From Nectonema munidae (taxonomy: Eukaryota; Nematomorpha; Nectonematoida; Nectonematidae), in NCBI GenBank assembly GCA_030549495.1, contig JAUIRK010000896.1, positions 310,001 through 374,000 of the forward strand: a stretch of 64,000 nucleotides of DNA, given 5' to 3'. The notes below the pieces were generated by a model, which had not been told where the DNA came from, searched no databases, and saw only the letters and a list, made by a program, of their open reading frames with translations. Positions 47,385 to 58,896 of the stretch are shown here, piece after piece; within the stretch, counting starts at the first letter, position 1; every line of letters begins with the position of its first letter. Both the position numbers and the translations under genes were made by a program.

Positions 47385-49440
47385 ACACAACTAAGAAGTC
47401 AAATTGGTAAGTTTAAAATTTTGTTCTTTAACATGTTTTTTCTATCCACTTTCATTTTTTCACTTTATTTAATTTGAAATAAAATGTTCAATATTGTTTT
47501 AAATCATGATTTAGAATCTTATTAAAAAAGGTGTTTGTAAACATAAAAAATTTAAGTAACCTTTCATATTGTATTTATATTTCAAAGATGTTTGCTCATT
47601 GCGAATGGATATAGGACCTTGCAGAATGTGCGTACAAAGATACTATTTTAACTCAGCGACGCAAAATTGTGAGAAATTTTCATATGGGGGATGTAAAGGC
47701 AACCAAAATAATTTTAGAACCAAAGAACAATGTGTGGAAAGATGCCAAGATTCTACGATGGATATTATAATTTTTGAACTTTCCAAGAAAAAATTTTGAT
47801 ACCATTTTTTGAAAACTTCTTAACTTCATTTCGAGACTATATAGGAAAACATTCAAAATTCGAAATTATTTAAAAAGGATATCAAAATGTTTGATTGACA
47901 TAACCACATAAAACCGGCTTTATTTAAAATTAAGTGATTTAGTTTAAAAAAAATAAATCATAAAATAGAATAATAAACGTTCACTATTTGGCTTGAGTTA
48001 GACACTATATTCACACAAATATTATCAGAAATTATGCACAAAAATAAAATTATAAAGGAAAATTTTTAACTGGATAACAAAATCAAAGTTAAGAATGCAG
48101 GGTGTTCTTTCCATTTTTCGAATGAGTTGAATTCCAAAGGTTTATAGAAACCGCAATAAGAAGATCTATAAATTTGAAAATAAATTTGAGTAAGACATAA
48201 AATATTAATGAGAGCAAGCAAAATAGTTCTGCATTTCACAGTCAAAATATTTAGCATCTTTAGACAGGATTTTGTCTTTAGACATTTTTTTGTAGAGCAA
48301 CATCCGAAACTGATCAAGTAGCAAAAGTACTTTGTACCTTACACATTATTGAGAAAGCTTGAGCAATTAGGAAGTTTTAGCAAAGTTAGAGAATTTCTGA
48401 AAGAGTTACATAACTTTTGAGTTTAGGATATTAAATTTTAAAATAAATTATTACAATCTAAGTTTTAACTTTGAAGTACAAAACCACCCGAACTTTTGTA
48501 TATTAACAAATCTTTCAATTTAGATAGGATCCATTCTCTTAACAAATGACTTGAATAGGAATATTTATTCATATTGAACACAAGTGTTTCAAAAGACTTT
48601 TTACGACTGTAATTCGCGTAATATTTGGATCAACCAAAATCTATGATTAAGATATACGAAGAAAAAATTAGAGTGAAAAGACTACAAAATTAAAAGGTTT
48701 ATTCAGAGGCGAGTAAACAATTAAGATACAACCCAAAATATAAAAATATTTTTGAACGTCACAGCAGAAAAAAATTGTAATAGAAGCATGGAATTATTAC
48801 AAGCATTCTATTATACAAATATACATCTTTCCAATATTTCCTACAAATCTAATATTGAATACGTTCAAAATAGGAGAATTAACAACTTGCAGATGTAGCG
48901 TCCTTCTATTTTTGTATGTATTATGGTGAGAAGTGTCGAATTTTCTATCTATGTAATTTTATAATATGGCCCTCTTGCTAATCAAGGGTCAGATATAGAT
49001 GATAGAACATCTCTTGAAATTTGGAACTTCTTTTTCTTGCTATCAATATTTTTCTTTTTTCTTTTAAATGTAGTACAATGAATCTCAATCATTTTTGAAA
49101 AAAGAAAAATTTTATTAATTTTACTCTTCCCTTTGCTGACCAATAATAATTTACCCTTATATCTTTTTTTATAATTATATGCATGTTTTAAAAATTCACA
49201 TTTGAAAACAATTCTTATTTAGATAAACCTTGCTTTAAAGAAGTCAAACAATGTGAAGAGCGAATTAAAGCGGGTGTACAAGACGTGGAGTGCCCCCAAT
49301 GTTTAGAAAATGGAGAATTTGATCCAGTCCAATGCAGATATGGACTGGCAGCAGGCTGTTTTTGCGTTGATTCAAATGGAAATTCTATCCCAGGAACTTT
49401 CACAAGAGATCCTTGGAATAGAGATAAAAAAATTTGCTAA
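47385..49440 (+). CDS. Kunitz + thyroglobulin type-1 inhibitor gene, copy 2 (partial)
   Basis: Same structure as copy 1 and identical in the encoded domains: micro-exon 47,385-47,406, Kunitz exon 47,588-47,761, thyroglobulin exon 49,223-49,440, AATAAA at 49,479-49,484. It shares the G-to-A change that removes the GT donor after the Kunitz exon, so the change predates the tandem duplication. A 599-bp deletion lies about 180 bp upstream of the micro-exon and may remove upstream sequence needed for expression. A 42-bp gain lies just before the thyroglobulin exon. Signal-peptide exon not found. Confidence 0.8.
47800..49214. other. Intron of copy 2, no other gene seen
   Basis: Near-identical to 39,368-40,740, with small indels including a 42-bp gain near 49,155-49,200. 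Confidence 0.5.
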
Positions 49441-49814
49441 TATTTTCTTGGATTATTCTTTGAATTTTTAACGTTTAAAATAAATTTTTTTGATTCTCAC
49501 TTTTGTTATATAGAATTATAGTACATTACTGATTTAAGATAGAAAAGAAATTTGATTAATATAATTGAAATGATCATTGATAATGAATTAGTAAGGTCTC
49601 CCAACGATGGAGTGTAATTAACCAATTAAATTCGTGAAAAATAGTTTATTAAAGTTTGACTTTTGGCCAAGACCCAATAATAATTAGTAAGGCTTACCAG
49701 TTTGAAATTGTAATCTGCCAGAATAATTAGGTAAAAGTTAAACCTCATTATAAATTATAGTTTTGACTTTATTATTAAAAAACTAGGATACGCCTGTTTA
49801 TCTCTCGCTTTGCT

Positions 49815-50030
49815 CGAGACTTTGGATTCTAGGTCCAGTTAAAGATCATTGATACTGTGATTCTAGGTCCTGTTAAAGATCATTGGGACCCCCGTGATTC
49901 TACGCCCTCTTAAAGATCATTGGTACTGTGATTCTAGGTCCTGTTAAAGATGATTGGTACCCCCGTGATTCTAGGTCATGCGAAAGATCACTGGTAACAC
50001 CGCGGATTCTAGGTCTTGTTGCTGAAAAGG
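49815..50030 (+). repeat. Minisatellite, copy 2
   Basis: Same GATTCTAGGTCCTGTTAAAG-type unit as 41,340-41,545, with a variant unit (CTACGCCCTCTTAAAG) not seen in copy 1. This shows unit turnover since the segment duplicated. Confidence 0.8.
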
Positions 50031-50319
50031 CCTGAAAAATCAAAAATTTGACATTTAAAAGTGTATTCTGATAGAGTTTAATACGCTGATTCCAAATATG
50101 TAATTTGTTTGAAATAAATCGAATGACTTTTAATTTTTTTTCGATGTCAAAGATGGAATTTTTGTCATTTTATCAAGTTCAAAGGCTAAAAAATTATTTT
50201 AAAAAATTCAAACTTAAAATATTTATACATTTTCGTAACCAGTATAAAATTTCCTTTAAAACGAGATATTAAAATCCTAAATTGTATAAGTTTGAAATTA
50301 AAAAAATAAAATAAAAAAA

Positions 50320-50640
50320 ATTTCAAATTTGTTCACCATAGTTTGTTTAAATATTAGATATATTTTATGAATATGCAAAAAAAATTAAAAAAATTAAAAA
50401 AAAATTCAAATATTTTCACCATAGTTTGTTTATATTAGGTATATTTTATGATATGCAAAATTTTTTTTTTTTTAAATTCTAATTTTTTCACCGTAGTTTG
50501 TTTAAATATTAGGTATATTTTATGAATATGCAAAAAAAATTAAAAAAATTTAAAAAAAAATCAAATTTTTCACCTTAGTTTGTTTAAATATTAGGTATAT
50601 TTTATGAATATGCAAAAAATTGAAAAAAATATTTAATTCT
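50320..50640 (+). repeat. AT-rich tandem repeat, copy 2
   Basis: Counterpart of 41,820-42,180 with slightly different A/T run lengths. Confidence 0.7.
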
Positions 50641-52613
50641 TAATTTTACACGCTAAAATATAGTGAAAATGGCAATATTGTGTATATTGTTCAAAGGCTT
50701 ATAAAAAAATTTTTTATTTTTTGAAAACCAAAAATAATTGAAAAATATGGGTAAAAGGATGCTCTTTAATATAGGTATGATTTTAAATGTTAAAAAAAAT
50801 TTCTCGCATAAAGTTTTCTTTCAAAGTTAAAAATTTAAAAATTTTGACAAAAAAATTTTTTAAAAATTGTTAAAATCAAAAAATATATATCAAAAATAAA
50901 TATTTTTCAAAATTTTTTAAATTTTAAATAAAATTTAAGCAATTTTGAATAAGATCATGTAAAAATTAGGAAAAAATAATCTCATTTTGATTAAAAAAAT
51001 CGGTCAAAAATGTAAACTTTTTGAAAATTAAACCTTTTTTATAAAAAATTGGGCAAAATCATTTATTTATAAAAGTACTTTAACTCACTTGAATTTTTCC
51101 AAAATTATTTAAACATCTAGTGGGAATTGAAAATATGGGAAAATTTTGAGTTCAGGTAAGGGTCAATGAACTCACTCTCACGTCATTTCATATGAACCAC
51201 GTGATAGCGCAACGGAAATGAGATAGGTTAACATTTTATAGCTTGCAAAAATCTTTTCTAATCTAATAGTAATTTGACTTTGAATGCAAAAATTAAAAAA
51301 AAAGTTCGGTGTAATTATTTTTTGTCAGCCGGTTCTGTTACAAACAAGTGAAATTTTCAGCAAATAAACTGATTAATTTTGATTATTCCCCAATAAAATT
51401 TTAAAATAATGGTTAAACAAGTATCATTATTATGATGTTGTGGGAGCTTATTTTACTGTACGGTCTGTACTATATATAGATAAATAAATATTTTACTGTT
51501 AGCCGAACCCACAAAATTCTGTGAAACGGTTCTAACGAACAGGCTGAATCCCACTACTCTACATATAATATATATATTGATTCGCTTGAAATTATTATAT
51601 ATTAGATAAGTACATATTCCTAAATAAACTTCAAAGATAAACTAACTAGTTTGTGATAACTGATAAGTAGAAAATACTAGTGCTGTCTCTAAAATTAATA
51701 CAGTTGAGTCAACTTTACTTTTTTTAATGCATTAAATTAAATAGTTAATAGAAATTGAATTTAAGTTAAAAAAAATAAATTGAAAAAATTTATATAAAAA
51801 GTTATTAAGGACAAATAAAGATAGATCTATTTAAGTAATGAAAAATATCCATAATTCTTTTTTCTAAAATTAAAGTTATTTTAAATTTTTGTTATAAAGA
51901 TATCTTTAAAAACACCATGAAAAATAAATCGCAAAAGCACATTATTTAAAAATATGTATTTTTACATTTAACGCCATCTAAATTTCTCCTTGTATATTTG
52001 AAATGAGGTCTTCTCTGTATCTTCATGAGACACAATGTATTTGTTATTAATTCACACCCTCTAACATCGAAGAAAATAATGAATGCTCGGTTTAGTGTTT
52101 TATTTACTTAAATCTCTGAAAATAACATAATTTATAACCGTAACAAATAAAGCTATAAAGTCATCTTTTACTAATTCAAAATACAGAATAGCGTAACTAA
52201 TCTCATGAGTAAGTGATACTAATTTTTTTCTCTCATTGGATGATGAGATTTATTAATCCGTTTTGAAACAATTTTTTCATTAAGCTAATGAGCAAAATAA
52301 ATTTAATTAGAAAGAATATAAAAGACAAAAAATATAGCAAATAACTGCAATCAGGCTTATGTAATTACGTGTTTTAGCTTCCTACACATAAAACTTGGAT
52401 GTAGGAATTTTTGCTTATTTAAGAATTTTAGTACAAAAAACATAGAGATTTTGCTATTATAAAGTTTAATGATTTCAGGATCTTCTACACATCAGATTGC
52501 ATTCGTTTAGCCATCTTGTATAGTACAAGCAAGCATAAGTTGAAATCATTAAACATGTTAGATAAGTCAGATATAAACAAAATTTGAGCTACTTCTCAAG
52601 AATTTTTATTATT
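50641..52613. other. Spacer of copy 2, no gene seen
   Basis: Counterpart of 42,181-44,127, with the same lone TTAACGCCATCTA. Confidence 0.45.
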
Positions 52614-52621
52614 GGTGCATG

Positions 52622-53246
52622 CAGGGGCCTCATTTTAGGCGGGGGGGGGGGGGGGGCGAGGGAACAAATCCTCCACCCCCCCCCCCTTTTGAAAAAAAAA
52701 GGAAAAAGTCCCCTCCACTTTTTGAAAGAAACATGGCACAATTTTTCGTGAAATGCAACCTGAAATAAGGCGAATGTTTCCTAATGTTGAAAAATTAATT
52801 AAACTTCTCTTAATATTTCCTTACAGTTCTTGCCAAGCAGAAAGATCGCTGAGTTCACTCAGAAGGCTCAAAACGTGGCTTAGAGCCACAATGTCCCAGG
52901 AGAGATTGAATCATCTGTTAGTTTGCCATGTTCACAGAAATTTGTTGGAAAAGATAGGTTGTGAAGAAATTGCCAAAGTGTTCGTTGAGTTTAATGATGT
53001 GAGGGAAAATGTATTTGGAAAATTCTAATTTTTTGTTTAAAATTTTTTCAAAATAAATATTTTTGATTGATTTTGATATGGAAAAAAGTATATTTTTTTA
53101 AAATATTTATATTTAAAAACATAAAAAAAAGTATTAGTTATTACGAATGTGTCGTTTAATTTTTCTTAAATCTAATTTTGTAAGTTTAAAAAAAATTTGT
53201 TTTCAAGAATGTCCCCCCTACTTTTAAGATATCAGCAAGGCCCATG
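52622..53246 (+). mobile_element. Internally deleted hAT element, copy 2
   Basis: Duplicate of 44,136-44,756 with the same GGTGCATG flanks (52,614-52,621 and 53,247-53,254). Its G-run near 52,640 is longer than in copy 1. It encodes the same C-terminal domain at 52,753-53,028. It arrived by segmental duplication, not by a second insertion. Confidence 0.8.
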
Positions 53247-53254
53247 GGTGCATG

Positions 53255-55132
53255 TAAAAAACGTAAAAATTTGTAAAAAAATAAATCACATTGTAAAAAT
53301 TTTATATATATTCCCACAATATTTTGAAGTTTTACACACATCCCAACCAAAGATTATTCACAAGATTGTTAAGTGACTTTTATGCTTTACTTCAACAACT
53401 GCCTTTACCGAAGTACAAACAAATTCTATATTTTTGTACGTTGAGGAAAAGATTTAAGAAAAAAGAAATAAGTGGAAAAAAATGTTTATTTATGTAATAA
53501 TTTATTGAGTATATTTCCTAATCAACCTTGATATTAGATGCGATCAATTACTTTTTATAGAATACATCTTAAAGGCATTGATTAACATGAGATCAATTTT
53601 TTGTTCGATAAGACATATTTATCAATACACTGATAAATTCATGTTAAAACTTTTCCCAATTTTGAAAATTTGGCAAAGAACAAGCAAAAAATTGGGAATG
53701 CAAAAAAAATTTGGAGCGACAATACATTAAAATTAGATTTTCCGCCTCGTCCATTATTGTGAAGTCAAAAAGATGAGGCAATGGGGAAGTATAATGTAAA
53801 ATTCGGAATATATCAAACTGGTTTCTAAACATAAATTTAAAAATTTAGAAAAAAAGCCAGAATCTTGTGGATAGAAATATTTTAGGAGGATGAAAGAATA
53901 TTAATGAAAATTTAAAAAATCTTAAATTACCCTTATTTGTGTCTATCTTTCTTATGAAAATTAATTTTTAAATAAGTAATTGTTTTAAAATTTGTTAATT
54001 TACTGGAAAAATACAGAAATTAAAAAAAAAAATTTCAAATTGAAGAATATCTTGCAAAAATATAAAATTTTTCATAAAAATATTTGGATGAAAGTGAATT
54101 TTTTATAAATTTTCAGTTCAATTTTTGATATCAATGAAATCGCTTACTCTTTCCAATGAAAAAGAAAACGAGTAAATGGACGAAAGTTGGCATAATGTAA
54201 AAATTTGAAGCAAAATTGGGTAAAATAATTAAATTCAAATTCATGTTTACCGTGTATATACAGACACCCCTAAAGAAAATAATATAAAAACGCTAAATTA
54301 ATCATTTTTTCTCTAAATTGGCAACACTAATTCTGAATTGTCCAATTTTCATAACCTTATCTATTCCTGTTTCCATGATTTTGTGTTCCAATTAGCTAAA
54401 AAAAATGTTTCAAATATTTAATTTGACACTAATTCACAATTTCGGATGTGATTGTTTGTGAGATACGTAAAAAGCTTGTAAAAGCCGTTGAAATGAGTAC
54501 AACAACGAGGATAAAAGTAGAACATTCAAAAGAAAAGTTAGTAAAGAACTATTAGAACCACAAAAGCTGAAGTATTAAAGGAATAAATTCATTTAGCATC
54601 GATGTATTTCAACATTGCAAAGGTCTTTATCAAGTCAAGTAAAGTATAAAGAATATATGAAATCCCATAATAAAAATTGTGCTCCTTATTCTTTACTGCT
54701 TGGAACAGTCTGATTTTCGGGATTATAAATTAGTTCACAAATACACAATATCATTTTATTTGTACCATCTTATATTTTATACAAAAAAATCTTCTACCTT
54801 CGCATACCACTGTTGGGCTTTTTACTCCACTGTTTTTTTCAACTCAAAATTTAGGCCACAAAAAAATATGTAAGGTGGATGAAAATTAACTCCCAAATTT
54901 GAAGAAATTAATGAAGTTTTCATTTTTCACTTCGATTTAAATTTTTAACAAAAATTTCAGGGGTTAATGACCCAAAAGTCAATATGCCTTCAAAAAAAAA
55001 TTTCCATATTTTTTTAATTTTCGTAAGACTTCCATAAAACATTTTTTATATAAAGATTAGAAAACTTCTGTTATTTTTGTGTGATAAAATCTGATGAAAA
55101 AATGATTTTTAAAAAACAAGCAAAAAAATTTA
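53255..55132. other. End of copy 2 and spacer, no gene seen
   Basis: Counterpart of 44,765-45,988 up to 54,477, with the short SDFYALLQQLP relic near 53,340-53,435. Then ~650 bp of unique AT-rich DNA before the piggyBac element. GGGCTTTTTACTCCA near 54,814 recurs near 57,794. Confidence 0.45.
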
Positions 55133-55136
55133 TTAA

Positions 55137-57604
55137 CGCCATCTATATATTTTAAATTACAATGCAAAAACAATGTATAAACTTATCTGCTATCAGAGTG
55201 ACAAGTAGGACATATCAGATAAGAATGCCTTTTGCAAATAAATTTTTTACAAAACGAGCACTTTCTGGTACCCCTGCTTCTGGGTTTGCATTCCGGAATA
55301 GTGCAGTATCCTCTGCTATTAGAACTACTTTCATTTATTTCTCTTTGAGGGAGAAATCCATAATACGATAAAATATTTTTGAAAGGTTGTGATATTTGTG
55401 AAACTTTAGAGCGTACAAGCATTGACTGTTCACAATTTTGAGAGATAAAAGCTTCAAAAAAATTTTACTGCCTCCTTTTCTAGTTGAGCAATGTGTATCG
55501 GAGTTGAAACTATAAATTACCCAAGAGTTGAACGCTGTGATATCTAAGTAATTTGCAAAAACAGCCATAGTCCATCTTCTACTAGGCTTATAGGATGTAA
55601 AATCCCTTGTCATTCTGTTGAAACAAACAACACGCTTTTATACTTATTGTAAAGAACCAAGGTTTGGGGCTTGTTTTTATATGATGTTATAGCCACACCC
55701 TGAGTATGTTGGAAAATAAGATATAAACCGCTTTAAAATTTTGCATAGCATGTTTCATCGGAATGTAAGTTGAAATAGAAGCATACTCTGAGTAAATGAA
55801 CTTACTCTCAGTTTCTTGTAAGTTTAAATTACGAATGTATTTAGGTTTCAGAATATTGGGTAGAAAACCACTATTTGAGTTTATAGTGCCGCAAATAGTT
55901 AAATCTTTGCTTATGGCCCACTTCGCTAGTTCATGGGATGTGAAAAAGCGATCAAGAAAAACTCCACATCCCCGTGGTAAATTTGATCCAATTATTAATC
56001 TTTTACAAATTTCTAAACTAGAAAAATAACTTTTATCAAGCAAACCAGAAATGTAAATTTTAGGCTTCATTACATAAAAAGTGTTAGCATCATTCTTATG
56101 ATATACTTTGATACCATAGTGGCCGGGTTTACTCTTATCGTATATTTTTATGAGACATCCTCCTCTGAACTTGACTATAGTTGCTCATCAATAGTAACTG
56201 CATCTAGAGGCGACCAATACCTATGACAATTATCAAAAAAATGACTATGAATCACTCTGATTGCTGATAGTTTATCATTTTGATTTCTATCAATTGAACA
56301 ATCAAAACGAATAAAAATATTTATATATGTGAACATCCTTCTTCCCATCGCTGCACGCAAAAAAGGGTCACCATTTTTGGAGAAAAGATACCGCGTCGTT
56401 ATTCTTTGGTCTTTAGCTTGTCCAATGTAAATAAGACATCCAAAGAAAGCTAGTAGGTCACTTATATTAAACCTTTCATGGCAAGCCTTTAACTCTTCCC
56501 ATTTTGAAATGCTTTTACTAAATAAATTATTTTTACTATACATCTGATGTCGGACAAAATATAAACCCCAAAATTCAGTCTTTAGAACTTCATAAATTAG
56601 AAAGTTTTATAGAAATCATAAAAAATAATGAAACTTATATAGTTCAGGAATATCTTCTAAAGACTGAATTTTTGAGCATATATTTTTATAAAGTTGAAAA
56701 AACTTACTTGTAATTTTTTTCTGCTTTTTTCTTCGTCATTTCAAAAATATGGGTTATTATAGTAATATCAAAGAACAAATTGAAAATTTTGACAATATCC
56801 TTTAGATTTTTTGCTTCATTTGTTGGACCATATGGACGTAGAGATAAATTACGGCAATTTCGAGCTTGAACACGACCAGTGATGTAGTCTTTAGATTCCC
56901 AAAAATATCTTGTACCGTCCGGGGCTATCAAGTTTTCATCCACATTTTCCAGAGCTTCTTCTTCTCTTTCCTCAAGTTCTTCAAATGACTCTTCTCTTGA
57001 AAGGGGAACTTCTTCATATATATCCGACGCTGAATCATCCGAGCTATAAAAGTACTCATCAGATTCGGTAGACGTTGAATATTCGCTTGAAGTGTTCATG
57101 ATTGTGGCAAATAACAAAATAATGAACGTGAAAAAACTTGTTCAACACAAAGCTTTGTATCGTAAATCAACGGTGAATGCTGTGCAAAAGGAATTATCTT
57201 CCACAAAGAGAACGCATAAACAAATGCCTAACAGATATTGATTTTTATTACGCAAGGTTTGCTACATACTGTCATATAAACAAATCGTCCAAGGAGCAAC
57301 CAACATTATTTATTATGATAATCAGGTCCCTTTTATTCTCAATAGATATAGATTTCTTTTCTCCTGTTATCAACAAAAGGCAGCCTATAAAAGCGACTTG
57401 TCCTACTCATAAATTTATTTACCAAGGCAACGCCTGTAATATCACTGGAAAATGAGGTTTTTTACAAAAAGTTGTAGATAAAGATTTTATAAAAGCTATG
57501 GTATTTTGATATTATATTCAATTTATTATTATGCCATTCATTTTTTTTATTTACCTATATATTCTCGTAAATATTTCTGTTTTTTGAAAAAAAAAAAGAT
57601 GGCG
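55137..57604 (-). mobile_element. piggyBac element with TTAA target sites
   Basis: A 2,468-bp element, the normal length for piggyBac. TTAA lies at 55,133-55,136 and 57,605-57,608, and the terminal repeat CGCCATCT is present at both ends (8 bp perfect). The transposase fills it on the minus strand. These ends differ from those of the satellite-bearing elements, so this enzyme is not obviously their driver. Confidence 0.85.
55183..57117 (-). pseudogene. piggyBac transposase
   Basis: Starts at the ATG at 57,115-57,117 (MNTSSEYSTSTESDEYFYSS), with an acidic N-terminus. A possible 164-nt intron (56,544-56,707) has a GTAAGT donor and CAG acceptor, but the frame is off by one across it. The core follows: LLAFFGCLIYIGQAKDQR, AVTIDEQL (first catalytic Asp, 56,175-56,200), a 2-nt shift, then KPGHYGIKVY and GVFLDRFFTSHELAKWA (second catalytic Asp). 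The region that should read GVDxxDxM reads VVCFNRM after another shift, so the third catalytic acid is lost. Near the end are RRWTMAVFANYLDITAFNSW and a cysteine-rich C-terminal domain (CTIPECKPRSRGTRKCSFCK, ending CPTCHSDSR). About four lesions. Not functional, but moderately young. Confidence 0.88.
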
Positions 57605-57608
57605 TTAA

Positions 57609-57969
57609 ATTGAATATAATAAAACTTTTATTTTTTGTTGATTTGCTTTCTAAGTTTTTCTCAAAACATTGGTTAGATGAATTATTATTGAGATAAAAAA
57701 AACCTCAAAAACAAAAAATCAGATGTTTTACACTTATTAAATGTTTCTTATTTAGATCTAACTTTATTTTAAATGGAAATTAACAGGACATGGGCTTTTT
57801 ACTCCAGTATTGTGGCATTGGTGTATTATTTATATACTGTGGCATGCGAAAATAATTGAGTATGATTTTTTTGAATTCACATAATTTACTTCACCTCCAC
57901 AGTAGGAAAATTAAAGTAAGGCTTTGCATATTCGCAACCGAAGATAAAGTCTTTCTACTTAGAAATGAT
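57609..57969. other. Spacer, no gene seen
   Basis: AT-rich. Contains the second occurrence of GGGCTTTTTACTCCA. Confidence 0.4.
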
Positions 57970-58245
57970 TAGTATAGTATTAAATAATATTTTGTCCAGG
58001 AAAGTCATATCTGTAACATAAAGTGTCACACTACGCGCCTTAAATTCAAAAAACTCCTCTTCTGAAAGATTAGAAATGCTATGCACACTTGTGAATGATT
58101 TCAAATGCAGGCATTTGTAAAACACGGAAGCATTTAAAATGATTGGTTTCTTCTTTGTCTGAACTTCGGCAGGCAGTTGCTGAAGTAAAGCATAAAAGTC
58201 ACTTGGCTTAATCTTTGGAATAATGTTTTGGTTGGGATTTATTCA
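57970..58245 (-). pseudogene. Unrecognised coding block
   Basis: About 80 codons are open on the minus strand without an ATG at their start: KPSDFYALLQQLPAEVQTKK, then PIILNASVFYKCLHLKSFTS and SEEEFFEFKARSVTLYVTDM. Composition is clearly protein-like and unlike the surrounding DNA. A shorter, broken version of its first part lies in plus orientation at 44,850-44,945 and 53,340-53,435, next to the hAT remnants. So it belongs to the duplicated segment and once extended beyond the main inverted homology. It could be an exon of a host gene or part of an unknown transposon. I do not recognise the family. Confidence 0.45.
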
Positions 58246-58289
58246 CAAGGTTTTAGGTATGATAGTGTGATTATTTATTCACAAATTTT

Positions 58290-58525
58290 ATTTGTATGAT
58301 AGGTCATACTGCTTCAAAATGCAAAAATATCAGTTTGTGTATCTATTACACTGGTGACCATAAAGGGATGAACTGTACTAAAACGCATGTGTTGAAATGC
58401 GATAATTGTGTACTCAATAATTTTGAGGATGTAAAGCATTATGCTCTGAGTAAAAATTGCCCTTCCGTTCAGAAACAATTTGAATTTGTGAAAAAACACA
58501 CACTATTTGATGAAGATGAATGAAT
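58290..58525 (+). pseudogene. LINE ORF1 C-terminal fragment (zinc knuckles)
   Basis: 75 codons, 58,296-58,523: IGHTASKCKNISLCIYYTGD through EFVKKHTLFDEDE. They align end to end with the ORF1 C-terminus at 30,880-31,109 (MGHTASQCKNSSVCKYC...VNFIKNHTVFDEE). No other LINE part is present. It sits between the unrecognised block and the inverted arm. Confidence 0.8.
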
Positions 58526-58896
58526 TTTCGTTTGAATCACATTTTTGTGATATTGTTAGTATTTACTAGTCATCATAGTAATATTTATATCTTTAAAGCT
58601 TATTAAGGAATATGTACTTATTTTTTTTTTATAATTTATTTAGCAAAAGCCAAAACTATAATTAATAGTTAGCCTTAAGTTAGGAAGTGTAATTAATTTT
58701 TTTACTAATTTAATTGGTTATTTACACCTAAACTTTGCGAGACCTTTCTAATTCATTATCAATGATCTTTTTATCTATCAATCAAATTTCTCTTCTATCT
58801 TAAATCACTAACGTAATATAATTCTAAGAAACAAAAGTGAGCATTAAAAAAATTTATTTTAAACCCTAAAAGTTCAAAGATTAATTGAGAAAAATT

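Larger units (their letters stand above)
45990..54477 (+). repeat. Tandem segmental duplication, copy 2
   Basis: About 8.5 kb direct copy of 36,965-45,988. Differences by eye are a 599-bp deletion near 47,203, a 42-bp gain near 49,155-49,200, a rearranged minisatellite and different homopolymer lengths. The first ~90 bp (46,000-46,085) are clearly more diverged than the rest. Confidence 0.95.

Noticed and set aside
57177-57455. Plus-strand 92-codon ORF upstream of the piggyBac start
   Set aside because: Lies within the piggyBac element between its start codon and terminus, with no recognisable domain or conserved copy.
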